Positions 41,264-51,636 of a stretch of 64,000 nt of DNA are shown here, in pieces. The DNA lies in contig NZ_SSBL01000018.1 of the NCBI RefSeq assembly GCF_004795105.1, positions 93,794 through 157,793 of the forward strand, given 5' to 3'. This stretch comes from Streptomyces sp. A0642 (lineage in GTDB: Bacteria > Actinomycetota > Actinomycetes > Streptomycetales > Streptomycetaceae). The notes below the pieces were generated by a model. It ran no database searches. It saw nothing but the letters and a program-made list of their open reading frames with translations, and had not been told where the DNA came from. The translations under genes were made by a program, and so were the position numbers. How positions within the stretch are numbered: the stretch's first letter is position 1; every line of letters starts with the position of its first letter.

Positions 41264-42151
41264 TCAGAAGAACCTCGGATCCTCGAAGGCGCCGGAGGCG
41301 ACCAGGTAGACGTAGAAGTCGCACGCCGCCACGCTGATCAGCGAGGCCCAGGCCAGCAGCATGTGGCGGGCGTTGAGGCGCCCCACCCAGCCCCACAGCC
41401 GGTAGCGGACGGGGTGCTTGGAGAAGTGCCGCAGCCGGCCGCCGATGATGTGCCGGCAGGAGTGGCAGGACAGGGTGTACGCCCAGATCAGGGCGATGTT
41501 GACCAGGAAGACCAGCGAGCCGAGGCCCATGTGGCCCCAGGCGTAGTGCTCGTCGCGGAACGAGAGCACGGTGTCGTACGTGAGGATCCCGGCGACCGGC
41601 ACCGCCGCGTAGAAGAAGTAGCGGTGGATGTTCTGCATGATCAGCGGGAAGCGGGTCTCTCCGCTGTACGCCTGGTGGGGCTCGGCCACCGCGCAGGCCG
41701 GCGGCGAGGCCCAGAAGCCCCGGTAGTAGGCCTTGCGGTAGTAATAGCAGGTCAGCCGGAAGCCGAGCGGGAAGATGAGGATCAGCAGGGCGGGGGAAAG
41801 GCCCCACCAGCTGCCGAGGATCTCCCAGTTCGGGCCGTTGCGCATGGGGGCGCAGTTGTCCGCCAGACAGGGCGAGTAGAACGGCGAGACGTAGGGCGCG
41901 GCGTAGTAGTCCGCGTTCGAGAACGCCCGCCAGGTCGAGTAGACGATGAAGGCGAGCAGTCCCCCCGCCGTCACCGCGGGCGCCAGCCACCAGCGGTCGG
42001 TCCGCAGATGGCGGGCGGCGATCGCGGCCCGCGTGGGGTGGTGCACCCCCCGCGTCCGGGCGGCTGCCCCGTCCGGCGGACGGGGCTCCGGAGCCGGGGC
42101 GCCGTCCGGGTCCTTGCCCGGGCCCGTTCCTGTTTCCGTACCGGTGGCCAA
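41264..42151 (-). CDS. sdhC: Sdh1-type succinate dehydrogenase membrane anchor
   Basis: A 295-residue membrane subunit starting at a TTG with AGGAGGG four bases upstream. After a hydrophilic N-terminus (about 45 residues) there are five hydrophobic segments (WWLAPAVTAGGLLAFIVYST, LSPALLILIFPLGFRLTCYY, FFYAAVPVAGILTYDTVLSF, LVFLVNIALIWAYTLSCHSC and LLAWASLISVAACDFYVYLV). Several His residues could bind haem. It resembles the anchor of mycobacterial Sdh1 (Rv0249c type), a single large polypeptide in place of SdhC plus SdhD. It is the first gene of the C-A-B operon. Confidence 0.85.
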   Translation of the reverse strand: MATGTETGTGPGKDPDGAPAPEPRPPDGAAARTRGVHHPTRAAIAARHLRTDRWWLAPAVTAGGLLAFIVYSTWRAFSNADYYAAPYVSPFYSPCLADNCAPMRNGPNWEILGSWWGLSPALLILIFPLGFRLTCYYYRKAYYRGFWASPPACAVAEPHQAYSGETRFPLIMQNIHRYFFYAAVPVAGILTYDTVLSFRDEHYAWGHMGLGSLVFLVNIALIWAYTLSCHSCRHIIGGRLRHFSKHPVRYRLWGWVGRLNARHMLLAWASLISVAACDFYVYLVASGAFEDPRFF

Positions 42152-42216
42152 GAAACCCTCCTAGGGGTGTGCGGACGCCGCGACCGGACGCCGCAGACCT
42201 TCGTCGGACGTCCCCG

Positions 42217-42465
42217 CTACGGGGCGTGCCTGCCGCGGACGCCCAGGCCTTCGTCGTCCGAGTCCGTCCAGAGGGCGCCGTCGTAGGGGGCCTCGGTGAT
42301 GGTGATGACGCCGTCGACGACGGCGGCCCGGCCCGCCGGGTCGGGCGGTTCCGGAGCGGGGCCCGCCGCGCGCAGCTGCGCAAGGCTCCGCTCCAGCCGT
42401 CCGACGGCGCGGACGAGGTTGTCGAGGCAGTGCTGAGCTTCCGTCAATTCGTCGTGCAGCGACAT
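42217..42465 (-). CDS. Small hypothetical protein upstream of sdhC
   Basis: An 82-residue protein of unknown function. The N-terminal half is a predicted helix (SLHDELTEAQHCLDNLVRAV, GRLERSLAQLRAA) that could form a coiled coil. The C-terminal half (AVVDGVITITEAPYDGALWT followed by DSDDEGLG) is a conserved-looking acidic strand region. It starts at the ATG 42463-42465 and ends 65 bp before the sdhC start on the same strand, so it may be transcribed with the Sdh1 operon. Confidence 0.6.
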   Translation of the reverse strand: MSLHDELTEAQHCLDNLVRAVGRLERSLAQLRAAGPAPEPPDPAGRAAVVDGVITITEAPYDGALWTDSDDEGLGVRGRHAP

Positions 42466-42820
42466 GACTTGATCTCACTTCCGCGGGGGCGGGCGGCCAT
42501 GCTCATGCGGATGCGAGTGTCGCGCGTCACATGCCCGTTGGGAAGAGAGCGGGCGGCCCCGTCTTGCGGGCGGTGGGCTGCGCGCGTCCCCGGGCGCCTC
42601 GGGTGCGCGCTGCCGGGGGGTGTCCGCTTCCGGCCGGTTCCAGCGTTCCGCCGCACGGGTGAGTTCCGGGGAAGCCGCGCCGTGTCTGCGCGCTCCCGCG
42701 CGCGTGGGCGCTTTCAGTGGATGGGCGGAATCAGTGTGATCAACTGCAAATGCCACCAAAAACGCATCATTCGGCCCATTCGGATCTGGGTGGGCCGGGT
42801 CGTCCCCGGAGGTATCAGCC
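42466..42820. other. Intergenic region, divergent promoters
   Basis: No gene is supported in these 355 bp. An AT-richer patch at about 42730-42790 (ATCAACTGCAAATGCCACCA) upstream of the binding-protein gene probably holds its promoter. Confidence 0.45.
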
Positions 42821-45169
42821 ATGTCCCACGTCGGCGTCCCGCGCGGGACATCCCGAAAGCGCCGCTCGCTCGCACTTCTCACCACGGGCGTGCTCACCCT
42901 CCCCGTCCTGGCCGGCTGCAGCTCGGGCGGCGACAAGGCCACCGGCAGCGGCGTCGTCGTCCCGCAGGACATCGCTCCGGCGGCCCGGGCGCAGGTGGCG
43001 GACGGCGGCACGGTCACCTGGGCGATCGACGCGATGCCCGCCACCCTCAACGCCTTCCAGGCCGACGCCGACAGCGCCACCGCCCGCATCACGGGCGCCC
43101 TGCTGCCGACCCTCTTCCCGCTGGACTCCAAGGGCAGACCGCGGCTGAACCCGGACTACCTGGAATCGGCGAAGGTCGTCGAGCGCGAGCCCAAGCAGGT
43201 CGTGCTCTACCGGCTGAACCAGCAGGCGGTCTGGAGTGACGGCCGGGAGATCGGCGCACCCGACTTCGTCGCCCAGTGGCGCGCGCTGAGCGGCAGGGAC
43301 TCCGCGTTCTGGACGGCCCGCAACGCCGGGTACGAACGCATCGAGAACATCGAGCGCGGCGCCGACGACCTGGAGGTCAAGGTCACCTTCGCCAAGCCGT
43401 ACGCGGACTGGCGCTCCCTCTTCTCCCCGCTGTACCCGAAGCAGGTGACGGGCTCCCCGGACGCCTTCAACGACGGGGCGCGGTCCACGCTCAAGGCGAC
43501 CGCGGGACCGTTCCGGCTGCGTACGGTCGACAAGGAGACGGGCTCCGTCGCGCTGGCCCGTAATCCGCGCTGGTGGGGGAGGACCGCCAAGCTCGACTCG
43601 CTGGTCTTCAAGGCGGTCGCGCCGCAGGACCGGACGGAGGCGCTGACCGAGGGGAAGGTCGACATCGCCGATGTCGACGCGGCAGCCGCCCACCGCATCG
43701 CCCAGGCCGCCGGGGACGCCGGCGGCAGCGGCGCGCCGCCCGCCCACGGCCCCGGCTCCGAGATCACCCCGGCCCAGGCGCTGCGGTCCTGGGCACTGGC
43801 GCACGGATCCGACGAGGAGGCGGCCGCGCAGGCGCAGGAGGCCCGGGACGAGAAGGCCAGGGCCGCTCAGGCGTACGCCGCCGAGCAGGGCGAGCTGCGC
43901 GGCTACGCGGTCCGCAAGTCCCTGGAGCCCGCCTACACCCAGCTCGCGCTGAACGGCGAGAGCGGGCCGCTCGCCGACGACCGGGTGCGCCGGGCGGTGG
44001 CCCGCGCCCTGGACCGCAAGCAACTCGCCGATGCCGTGCTGCGGCCGCTCGGCCTGCCCGCCGAGCCGCTCGGCAGCCACGTAGCCCTCGCCGGACAGCC
44101 GGCGTACAAGGACGCCAGTGACGCGCTCGGAGGCCAGGACACCAAGGAGGCGCAGGCGCTGCTGGCCGCCGCGGGCTGGACGCGCGAGGGGGCGCTGAAG
44201 AAGACGGACGGCACCAAGGCGGGCAGCGAGGGCGAGAAGCAGAAGGACGCGGGGAAGAAGAAGGAGGAGGAGGCCGGCCGCCCGAAGAACGACGACAGGA
44301 CCGACGGCGCCGCCCGGCGCGAGCCCTCCGGGAACGACGGCCTCTACATCGTCGGCGACGACGACAAGCCCGGCGCGGCCGGGGGCGCGGCCACCCACGT
44401 CCTCGCGCCCGCCCCCGCCGCCGCCGTACAGAGCGCCGCACTCCTGCGCCAGGCCGGCCACCTGGGCGGCACGGGCGTCTCCGAGGACGGTCCCGCCCTG
44501 ATCGCCGCCCAGGACCGGCAGCCCGGCGGCGCGGCCGGCGCCTACGCCCCGGTCGGCACCGCGGCCCCCGCCCAGGGGGCAGCCGACTCCGCCCGCGGCC
44601 CCCTGGGCAAGAACGGCAAACCGCTGACGCTGCGGTTCGTCCTGCCGTCGGGTCCCGGCTCCGCGTCCCTGCGCGGCGTCGGCGACAGGATCGCGGCGAT
44701 GCTGGACACGATCGGGATCCGTACGGAGATCACCAAGGTCTCCGACGACAGCTACTTCCGGGACCACGTCGCCTCCGGCGACTACGACCTGGCGCTGTAC
44801 TCCTGGCCCGCCACCGCCTACCCGGCCACGGACAGCCGTCCGATCTTCGCCAAGCCGGTGCCCGCCACCGACGGCTCGCTGCTCGTCGAGCAGAACTACA
44901 CCCGCGTCGGCACGGACCACATCGACCAGCTCTTCGACGAGGCGGTCTCCGAGCTCGACGAGAAGACGGCCCGGGACCTGATGAGGGAGGCGGACGCCCG
45001 GATCTGGGCCGCCGCGGGATCGATTCCGCTCTACCAGCGCCCGCAGCTGGTCGCGACGGACAAGAAGCTCGCGAACGCCGGAGCGTTCGGCTTCGCGGCG
45101 CCGCACTACCAGGACATCGGTTTCAAGAAGCCGCAGTCCGCCGGAGCGCCGGCCAACAAGAAGAAGTAG
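42821..45169 (+). CDS. Lone family 5 ABC substrate-binding lipoprotein with two large insertions
   Basis: A 782-residue lipoprotein, about 200 residues longer than usual peptide-binding proteins. The lipobox is VLAGC (C33). Family 5 features are GGTVTWAIDAMPATLNAFQA, VLYRLNQQAVWSDGREIGAP, a DDRVRRAVARALDRKQLADA helix and the closing GSIPLYQRPQLVATDKKLAN. Residues about 290-360 are an Ala/Glu-rich insertion, and about 455-600 are a charged low-complexity stretch (KKKEEEAGRPKNDD) followed by Ala/Gly/Pro-rich sequence. GGAGGTATCAGCC precedes the ATG. No permease or ATPase genes are adjacent, so it must share a transporter or have another role. Confidence 0.85.
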   Translation: MSHVGVPRGTSRKRRSLALLTTGVLTLPVLAGCSSGGDKATGSGVVVPQDIAPAARAQVADGGTVTWAIDAMPATLNAFQADADSATARITGALLPTLFPLDSKGRPRLNPDYLESAKVVEREPKQVVLYRLNQQAVWSDGREIGAPDFVAQWRALSGRDSAFWTARNAGYERIENIERGADDLEVKVTFAKPYADWRSLFSPLYPKQVTGSPDAFNDGARSTLKATAGPFRLRTVDKETGSVALARNPRWWGRTAKLDSLVFKAVAPQDRTEALTEGKVDIADVDAAAAHRIAQAAGDAGGSGAPPAHGPGSEITPAQALRSWALAHGSDEEAAAQAQEARDEKARAAQAYAAEQGELRGYAVRKSLEPAYTQLALNGESGPLADDRVRRAVARALDRKQLADAVLRPLGLPAEPLGSHVALAGQPAYKDASDALGGQDTKEAQALLAAAGWTREGALKKTDGTKAGSEGEKQKDAGKKKEEEAGRPKNDDRTDGAARREPSGNDGLYIVGDDDKPGAAGGAATHVLAPAPAAAVQSAALLRQAGHLGGTGVSEDGPALIAAQDRQPGGAAGAYAPVGTAAPAQGAADSARGPLGKNGKPLTLRFVLPSGPGSASLRGVGDRIAAMLDTIGIRTEITKVSDDSYFRDHVASGDYDLALYSWPATAYPATDSRPIFAKPVPATDGSLLVEQNYTRVGTDHIDQLFDEAVSELDEKTARDLMREADARIWAAAGSIPLYQRPQLVATDKKLANAGAFGFAAPHYQDIGFKKPQSAGAPANKKK

Positions 45170-45210
45170 CAGGTCAGAGCAGGGCTGAAAGCTCAGAACT
45201 GGCTCAATTC

Positions 45211-45240
45211 CCTTGCCCGCCGGACCCCCGGCGGGCAAGG
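45211..45240 (+). terminator. Hairpin terminator of the lone binding protein
   Basis: CCTTGCCCGCCGG and CCGGCGGGCAAGG form a perfect 13-bp stem with an ACCC loop, 41 bp after the stop. Confidence 0.85.
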
Positions 45241-45465
45241 CTGTGCCCACCTGCTGACCCGGGTAGCACTCCGCCTCCCGGATTCCGGGGCCCCAACCCC
45301 GAAATCCGACTGCGGAGCCCCGCTCCGATCCCCACCTCGGAGCCGTAGCTTCGGAGCCCCACCTCTGAAGTTGCTCAAGTCCCGCGTCCGCGCGTTCCGC
45401 CCGGTGGACCTTGGTCATGACCACCGGTGAATTCCGCCGGAAGAACTGATCACGGGGGCGGAAAC

Positions 45466-46167
45466 ATGAAGCGGACGCGGGCTTTCAGCTGTGCGGTCGG
45501 CGTACTCGTAGCGGGACTCCTCGCGAGCGCGTGCAGCGCGACGCCGGACGACCCGGACACGGGCGCGCAACCGAAGCCGGCCGGTTCACCGGCGACCGGG
45601 CGGACCGGTCCCGAACAGGTCGCCGCCCCGAGGGAACGGGCGTGCAAGGGCGGCACGTACACCTGGTTCAACCTGCAGCGCCGTTACGTGCTGAACGGGG
45701 TCAGCGACGCGCAGACCCTCAAGGCCGAGGGCACCGAGCTGACCGAGCCGATGCGGCGGCTGCGCACGGACCGGGCGTCCCTGGAGTCCGACGGCCCGAG
45801 GCTGGACTCGAAGGCGGTGTTCTACGCGCTGAGCGTGCGTCTCGGTTTGGCGGACAAGGGAGAGGACCCCGAGGACGTGGAGGACTGGTCGGCGCTGGGC
45901 GAGCCGGGATCGTACGCACCTCTCAACGAGGACGGCGGCTGGACCAGCGGCGGGGCCGCCGTCCGCCTCGTGAGCTATAGCGCTTTCGAGAAGGTCGATG
46001 CCGACTTCCGCTACACCTGCAAGGGCGGCAAAGACCGTGAGCCGACAGTCGGCCACGTATTGACGTGGGGCCGGGACCTGTCGGGAGCCCTCAACTGTGA
46101 GGAGCCGCTGTCCAAGGCCGGCTCGGCCGCCGCGCGCGAGGCCGTGCGCCTGTCCTGTGGCCGGTAA
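45466..46167 (+). CDS. Putative lipoprotein of unknown function
   Basis: A 233-residue protein with a lipoprotein signal (RAFSCAVGVLVAGLLASAC, lipidated C23). A Pro/Thr/Asp-rich linker leads to a globular part starting CKGGTYTWFNLQRRYVLNGV and ending LNCEEPLSKAGSAAAREAVR. Four extra cysteines (in ACKGG, YTCKGG, LNCEE and LSCGR) could form two disulfides. I do not recognise a family with a known role. The ATG at 45466 follows GGGGGCGGAAAC. It lies between the lone binding protein and typA, on the same strand as both. Confidence 0.72.
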   Translation: MKRTRAFSCAVGVLVAGLLASACSATPDDPDTGAQPKPAGSPATGRTGPEQVAAPRERACKGGTYTWFNLQRRYVLNGVSDAQTLKAEGTELTEPMRRLRTDRASLESDGPRLDSKAVFYALSVRLGLADKGEDPEDVEDWSALGEPGSYAPLNEDGGWTSGGAAVRLVSYSAFEKVDADFRYTCKGGKDREPTVGHVLTWGRDLSGALNCEEPLSKAGSAAAREAVRLSCGR

Positions 46168-46304
46168 AACTTGCCCGGGAAGCCGCAGTCGCGCCCGCCC
46201 CGTACCATGGGGTGTAGCCGTGGCGCGTCCGCCCGGCGGGCGTACGAGGACTCAAGACCGACTAAGACGCCTGAATCCCCGATCGAGAGAAGCGCAAGCC
46301 ACCC

Positions 46305-48176
<1,872 letters not shown>

Positions 48177-48185
48177 TCGCACCCC

Positions 48186-48239
48186 GCACGGGAAAGGCCC
48201 GGTTCCGCGGTTCGCCGCGGGGCCGGGCCTTCCCCGTGC
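48186..48239 (+). terminator. Long hairpin terminator of typA
   Basis: GCACGGGAAAGGCCCGG pairs with CCGGGCCTTCCCCGTGC, and an inner CCGCGG/CCGCGG stem closes the loop. Confidence 0.88.
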
Positions 48240-48900
48240 CCCGGCCTTTGGGCATTCACCGGCGACCCGGCACGCGTGAATGAGGGAAATATCACGAAGG
48301 GGAACTCGGAGCGGGTCCGCTGCGGACTGCCCGCATTCGGCGCGCTTTGTTTTCCCGGAACGCGGACGGCGGCCCGGCATGACGCATGGTGCCGCCGCCG
48401 TCGCGGAAAGCGATGAGCGCGGACCGATGGCCCGCGGGGGCGCCCGAGCAGCTGACGGGCCGTCTGTTCAGTTCCCCGCTCACCTGCTTGCATGGGTCGG
48501 CGCGGTGCTCCCGGCTCCGCCGTCCGGCGGCGGGGGTGCTGCAGGAGACCGCGAAAAAGGAAAGTCGATTTCGGCGCCCGGACGTCCGACTATCGGGCAG
48601 CCTTCTCCGGAACGTGTGTGAACGGTCCGTTTCGGGCGTGTCTGTCTGGTATCGCTTTGTCCGTATTTCGGGTCTACGCGCAGGGTTGATGTTGTCAAAA
48701 TGAGACCCTTTAGGTGTGGTTTACAGCCCAGTCGTACTTAATAGTTGGCTCCATTGAGCTCGGGTCAATGGGTCACGCACTGTGGGGAGTGCCGACTCAC
48801 GAGCACACTCAGGGCACTGAAACGATCACCGTCAGGGGTGTCGGTGTATCAACCCAGTGCCCTTCTTGTAGTCAAAAGTGGACTCATGAGGAGGAAACCC
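48240..48900. other. Long intergenic region and leader of the oligopeptide operon
   Basis: No gene is supported in these 661 bp. The distal half becomes AT-richer (GTTGTCAAAATGAGACC near 48690; CGTACTTAATAGTTGGC near 48733), so the promoter of the binding-protein gene probably lies at about 48650-48760. The last 90 bp include a possible structured leader, at 48811-48863. Confidence 0.5.
48811..48863 (+). promoter_or_regulatory. Possible structured 5' leader of the oligopeptide operon
   Basis: AGGGCACTG (48811-48819) can pair with CAGTGCCCT (48855-48863), enclosing a second stem CACCG/CGGTG. The structure ends 37 bp before the binding-protein ATG. It does not match a riboswitch class I know. 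Confidence 0.35.
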
Positions 48901-50535
48901 ATGCGTGGTGCCAAGAGCGCCAAGTGGGTCGCGGGAGCGGCCATCATCGCCCTGGCTGCGACCGCCTGTGGCGGCGGCGACAGCGACAGTGGCAAGGACA
49001 GCGCCAAGGGCGCTGTCAATCCCGATGGCATCTTCTCCATCGAGGTCGGTGAGCCGCAGAACCCGCTGCAGCCGGCCAACACGATGGAGTCGAACGGCAG
49101 CATCGTCACCGACTCGATCTTCTCGCAGCTGGTGGACTACGACCCGGCCGGCAAGCTCGAGATGATCAACGCGGAGTCTGTCGACACCAAGGACAGCAAG
49201 CTCTGGACGGTCAAGCTCAAGAAGGACTGGAAGTTCCACGACGGCACGCCCGTCACGGCGGACTCCTACATCAAGGCCTGGAACTGGGCCGCCAACATCA
49301 AGAACAACCAGACCAACGCGTCCTGGTTCGGCGACATCAAGGGCTTCGCGGACGTCCACCCCGAGGACGCCAAGGCCAAGCCGAAGGCCGACGCCATGTC
49401 CGGTCTGAAGAAGGTGGACGACTACACGTTCACCATCGAGCTCAACGCCCCGCTGCCGTACTTCTCGTACAAGCTCGGCTACACGGTCTTCTCCCCGCTG
49501 CCCGAGTCCTTCTACGCGGACCCGAAGGCCGCCGGCGAGAAGCCGGTCGGCAACGGCGCGTACAAGTTCGTCAGCTGGGACCACAAGAAGCAGATCAAGG
49601 TCGTCCGCAACGACGACTACAAGGGTGCCGACAAGGCGAAGAACGGCGGTGTGGTCTTCAAGAACTACACCACCCTCGAGACCGCCTACGAGGACCTGAA
49701 GTCCGGCAACGTCGACGTGCTGCGCCAGATCGGCCCGAAGGACCTTCCGGTCTACCGGTCCGACCTCGGTGACCGCGCCGTGGACAAGGCCTACTCGGCC
49801 ATCCAGACGATCGCCGTCGCGTACTACACCCCGCAGTGGAAGAAGATCAACCCGAAGGTCCTCCAGGGCCTGTCGATGGGTATCGACCGGGCCACGATCA
49901 CCAAGACGGTGCTCCAGGGCACCCGCGAGCCCGCCACCGGCTGGGTCGCGCAGGGTGTCCTCGGCTTCCAGAAGGACGCCACGGGCGACGTCACCAAGTT
50001 CGACCCGGCGAAGGCCAAGAAGCTCATCCAGGAGGGTGGCGGCGTTCCGGGCAACAAGATCTCGATCCAGTTCAACGCCGACGGCGGCCACAAGGAATGG
50101 GTCGAGGCGGTCTGCAACAGCATCACGCAGTCGACCGGCGTCAAGTGCGCCACCGACTCGAAGGCCGACTTCCAGGCCGACACGAACGCGCGTGACGACA
50201 AGCAGGTCAAGTCCCTGTACCGCTCCGGCTGGGTGCTCGACTACCCGGTGAACGCGAACTTCATCTCGGACCTGTTCCGGACCGGCGCCGCGGGCAACCA
50301 GGGCGACTTCTCGAACAAGGCCCTGGACGCGGAGATCAAGAAGGCCGACTCCGCCGCCTCCCTCGACGAGTCCGTCGCGGCCTACCAGAAGATCGAGAAG
50401 GAGCTGGTGAACTACATGCCCTCCATCCCGCTCTGGTACTACAAGGTCAACGCCGGCTACTCGGAGAAGGTCCAGAACGTGGACTACGCGCAGGACGGCG
50501 ACCCGATCCTGACGCAGGTCGAAGTCAAGAAGTAA
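48901..50535 (+). CDS. Oligopeptide ABC transporter substrate-binding lipoprotein
   Basis: A 544-residue family 5 (SBP_bac_5) binding protein. The signal ends IALAATAC (C23). Family features are FSIEVGEPQNPLQPANTMES, LKKDWKFHDGTPVTADSYIK, PVGNGAYKFVSWDHKKQIKV and PSIPLWYYKVNAGYSEKVQN. The ATG at 48901 follows GAGGAGGAAACCC. It leads a complete opp operon (two permeases, two ATPases) and is closely similar to the binding protein at 62364, including the first 25 residues. Its likely cargo is an oligopeptide, but the ligand cannot be named. Confidence 0.94.
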   Translation: MRGAKSAKWVAGAAIIALAATACGGGDSDSGKDSAKGAVNPDGIFSIEVGEPQNPLQPANTMESNGSIVTDSIFSQLVDYDPAGKLEMINAESVDTKDSKLWTVKLKKDWKFHDGTPVTADSYIKAWNWAANIKNNQTNASWFGDIKGFADVHPEDAKAKPKADAMSGLKKVDDYTFTIELNAPLPYFSYKLGYTVFSPLPESFYADPKAAGEKPVGNGAYKFVSWDHKKQIKVVRNDDYKGADKAKNGGVVFKNYTTLETAYEDLKSGNVDVLRQIGPKDLPVYRSDLGDRAVDKAYSAIQTIAVAYYTPQWKKINPKVLQGLSMGIDRATITKTVLQGTREPATGWVAQGVLGFQKDATGDVTKFDPAKAKKLIQEGGGVPGNKISIQFNADGGHKEWVEAVCNSITQSTGVKCATDSKADFQADTNARDDKQVKSLYRSGWVLDYPVNANFISDLFRTGAAGNQGDFSNKALDAEIKKADSAASLDESVAAYQKIEKELVNYMPSIPLWYYKVNAGYSEKVQNVDYAQDGDPILTQVEVKK

Positions 50536-50550
50536 CCACACCGACGTAGT

Positions 50551-50654
50551 CCGCGCGCAGGCGCGGGACCGCACTGAAGAGCGGCCCGCCCTGCCCGCAC
50601 GGCAGTGGCCGGGGGGCCCTTCCACGTAACCGACGACCCCGCAGGGGGAGTCGG
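50551..50654 (+). promoter_or_regulatory. Hairpins between binding-protein and permease genes
   Basis: The 168-bp gap contains CCGCGC-GCAG-GCGCGG at 50551-50566 and a longer stem at 50630-50654 (CCGAC ... CCCC-GCA-GGGG ... GTCGG). Such hairpins usually stabilise the binding-protein mRNA or reduce read-through, so that the binding protein is made in excess. Confidence 0.45.
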
Positions 50655-50703
50655 GGCGAGGGAGGGCCCGTCGGCTGCCGCCTGCCTATTACATGGAGGC
50701 ATG

Positions 50704-51636
50704 ATGGGGCGCTATGTCGCACGACGACTGCTCCAGATGATCCCGGTCTTCCTCGGGACGACCCTGCTGATCTTCCTGATGGTCTACACGCTGCCCGGCG
50801 ACCCCGTGCGCGGGCTCTTCGGGGACAAGGGGGCCGATCCGGCCACGCTGGCGAGACTTCGCCATGAATACGGGCTGGACCAGCCGATCCTGCAGCAGTA
50901 CTGGAATTACATGACAGGCATCGTCCTGCACGGTGATTTCGGTAAGCAGATAGCCAGCGGACGTCCCGTCACGGACGTCCTCGGCGACGCGTTCCCCGTC
51001 ACCCTCCGGCTGGCCGGCATGGCGTTCGTCATCGAGATCATCATCGGCATCGGCCTGGGCATGGCCGCCGGTCTGCGGGCCGGCCGGCTCACGGACAACG
51101 TGGTCCTGGTCTTCACCCTGCTGATCATCTCGATCCCGGTGTTCGTCCTCGGCTTCATCGTCAAGACGGTGTTCGCCTTCCAGCTCGGCTGGATCCAGCC
51201 GAACGTCTCCGGTGAGGCCAAGTGGGGCGAACTGCTGGCCCCGGCCATCGTGCTGGGCTCCCTGTCACTCGCCTACGTGGCACGACTCACGCGTACGACG
51301 ATGGCCGAGAACCTGCGCTCCGACTACATGCGCACCGCCATCGCCAAGGGACTTCCCAAGCGGCGCATCATCGGCGTGCACCTGATGCGCAACTCGCTGA
51401 TCCCCGTCATCACCTTCCTCGGCACCGACCTGGGCGCCCTGATGGGCGGCGCGGTCGTCACCGAGGGCCTGTTCAACGTCAAGGGCGTCGGCGGCACGAT
51501 CTACGAGTCGATCGTCAAGCGCGAAGGCACGACGCTCGTCGGCCTCGTGACCATCCTGGTGCTCGTCTATCTCCTCATGAGCCTCATCGTCGACCTGCTG
51601 TACGCGGTCCTGGACCCGAGGATCCGTTATGCCTGA
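50704..51636 (+). CDS. Oligopeptide ABC transporter permease (OppB-like)
   Basis: A 310-residue inner-membrane protein with six predicted helices. The start MGRYVARRLLQMIPVFLGTT, then LPGDPVRGLFGDKGADPATL, is the DppB/OppB signature. The EAA loop is NLRSDYMRTAIAKGLPKRRI followed by IGVHLMRNSLIPV. The ATG at 50704 is four bases after GGAGG; the preceding ATG at 50701 is too close to it. It overlaps the next permease by eight bases, so the two are coupled. It pairs with the OppC-type protein to form the translocation channel. Confidence 0.93.
   Translation: MGRYVARRLLQMIPVFLGTTLLIFLMVYTLPGDPVRGLFGDKGADPATLARLRHEYGLDQPILQQYWNYMTGIVLHGDFGKQIASGRPVTDVLGDAFPVTLRLAGMAFVIEIIIGIGLGMAAGLRAGRLTDNVVLVFTLLIISIPVFVLGFIVKTVFAFQLGWIQPNVSGEAKWGELLAPAIVLGSLSLAYVARLTRTTMAENLRSDYMRTAIAKGLPKRRIIGVHLMRNSLIPVITFLGTDLGALMGGAVVTEGLFNVKGVGGTIYESIVKREGTTLVGLVTILVLVYLLMSLIVDLLYAVLDPRIRYA

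Noticed and set aside
48280..48703. Short open frames in the gap between typA and the oligopeptide operon
   Set aside because: Several frames on both strands overlap one another. None has a convincing ribosome binding site or recognisable domain.
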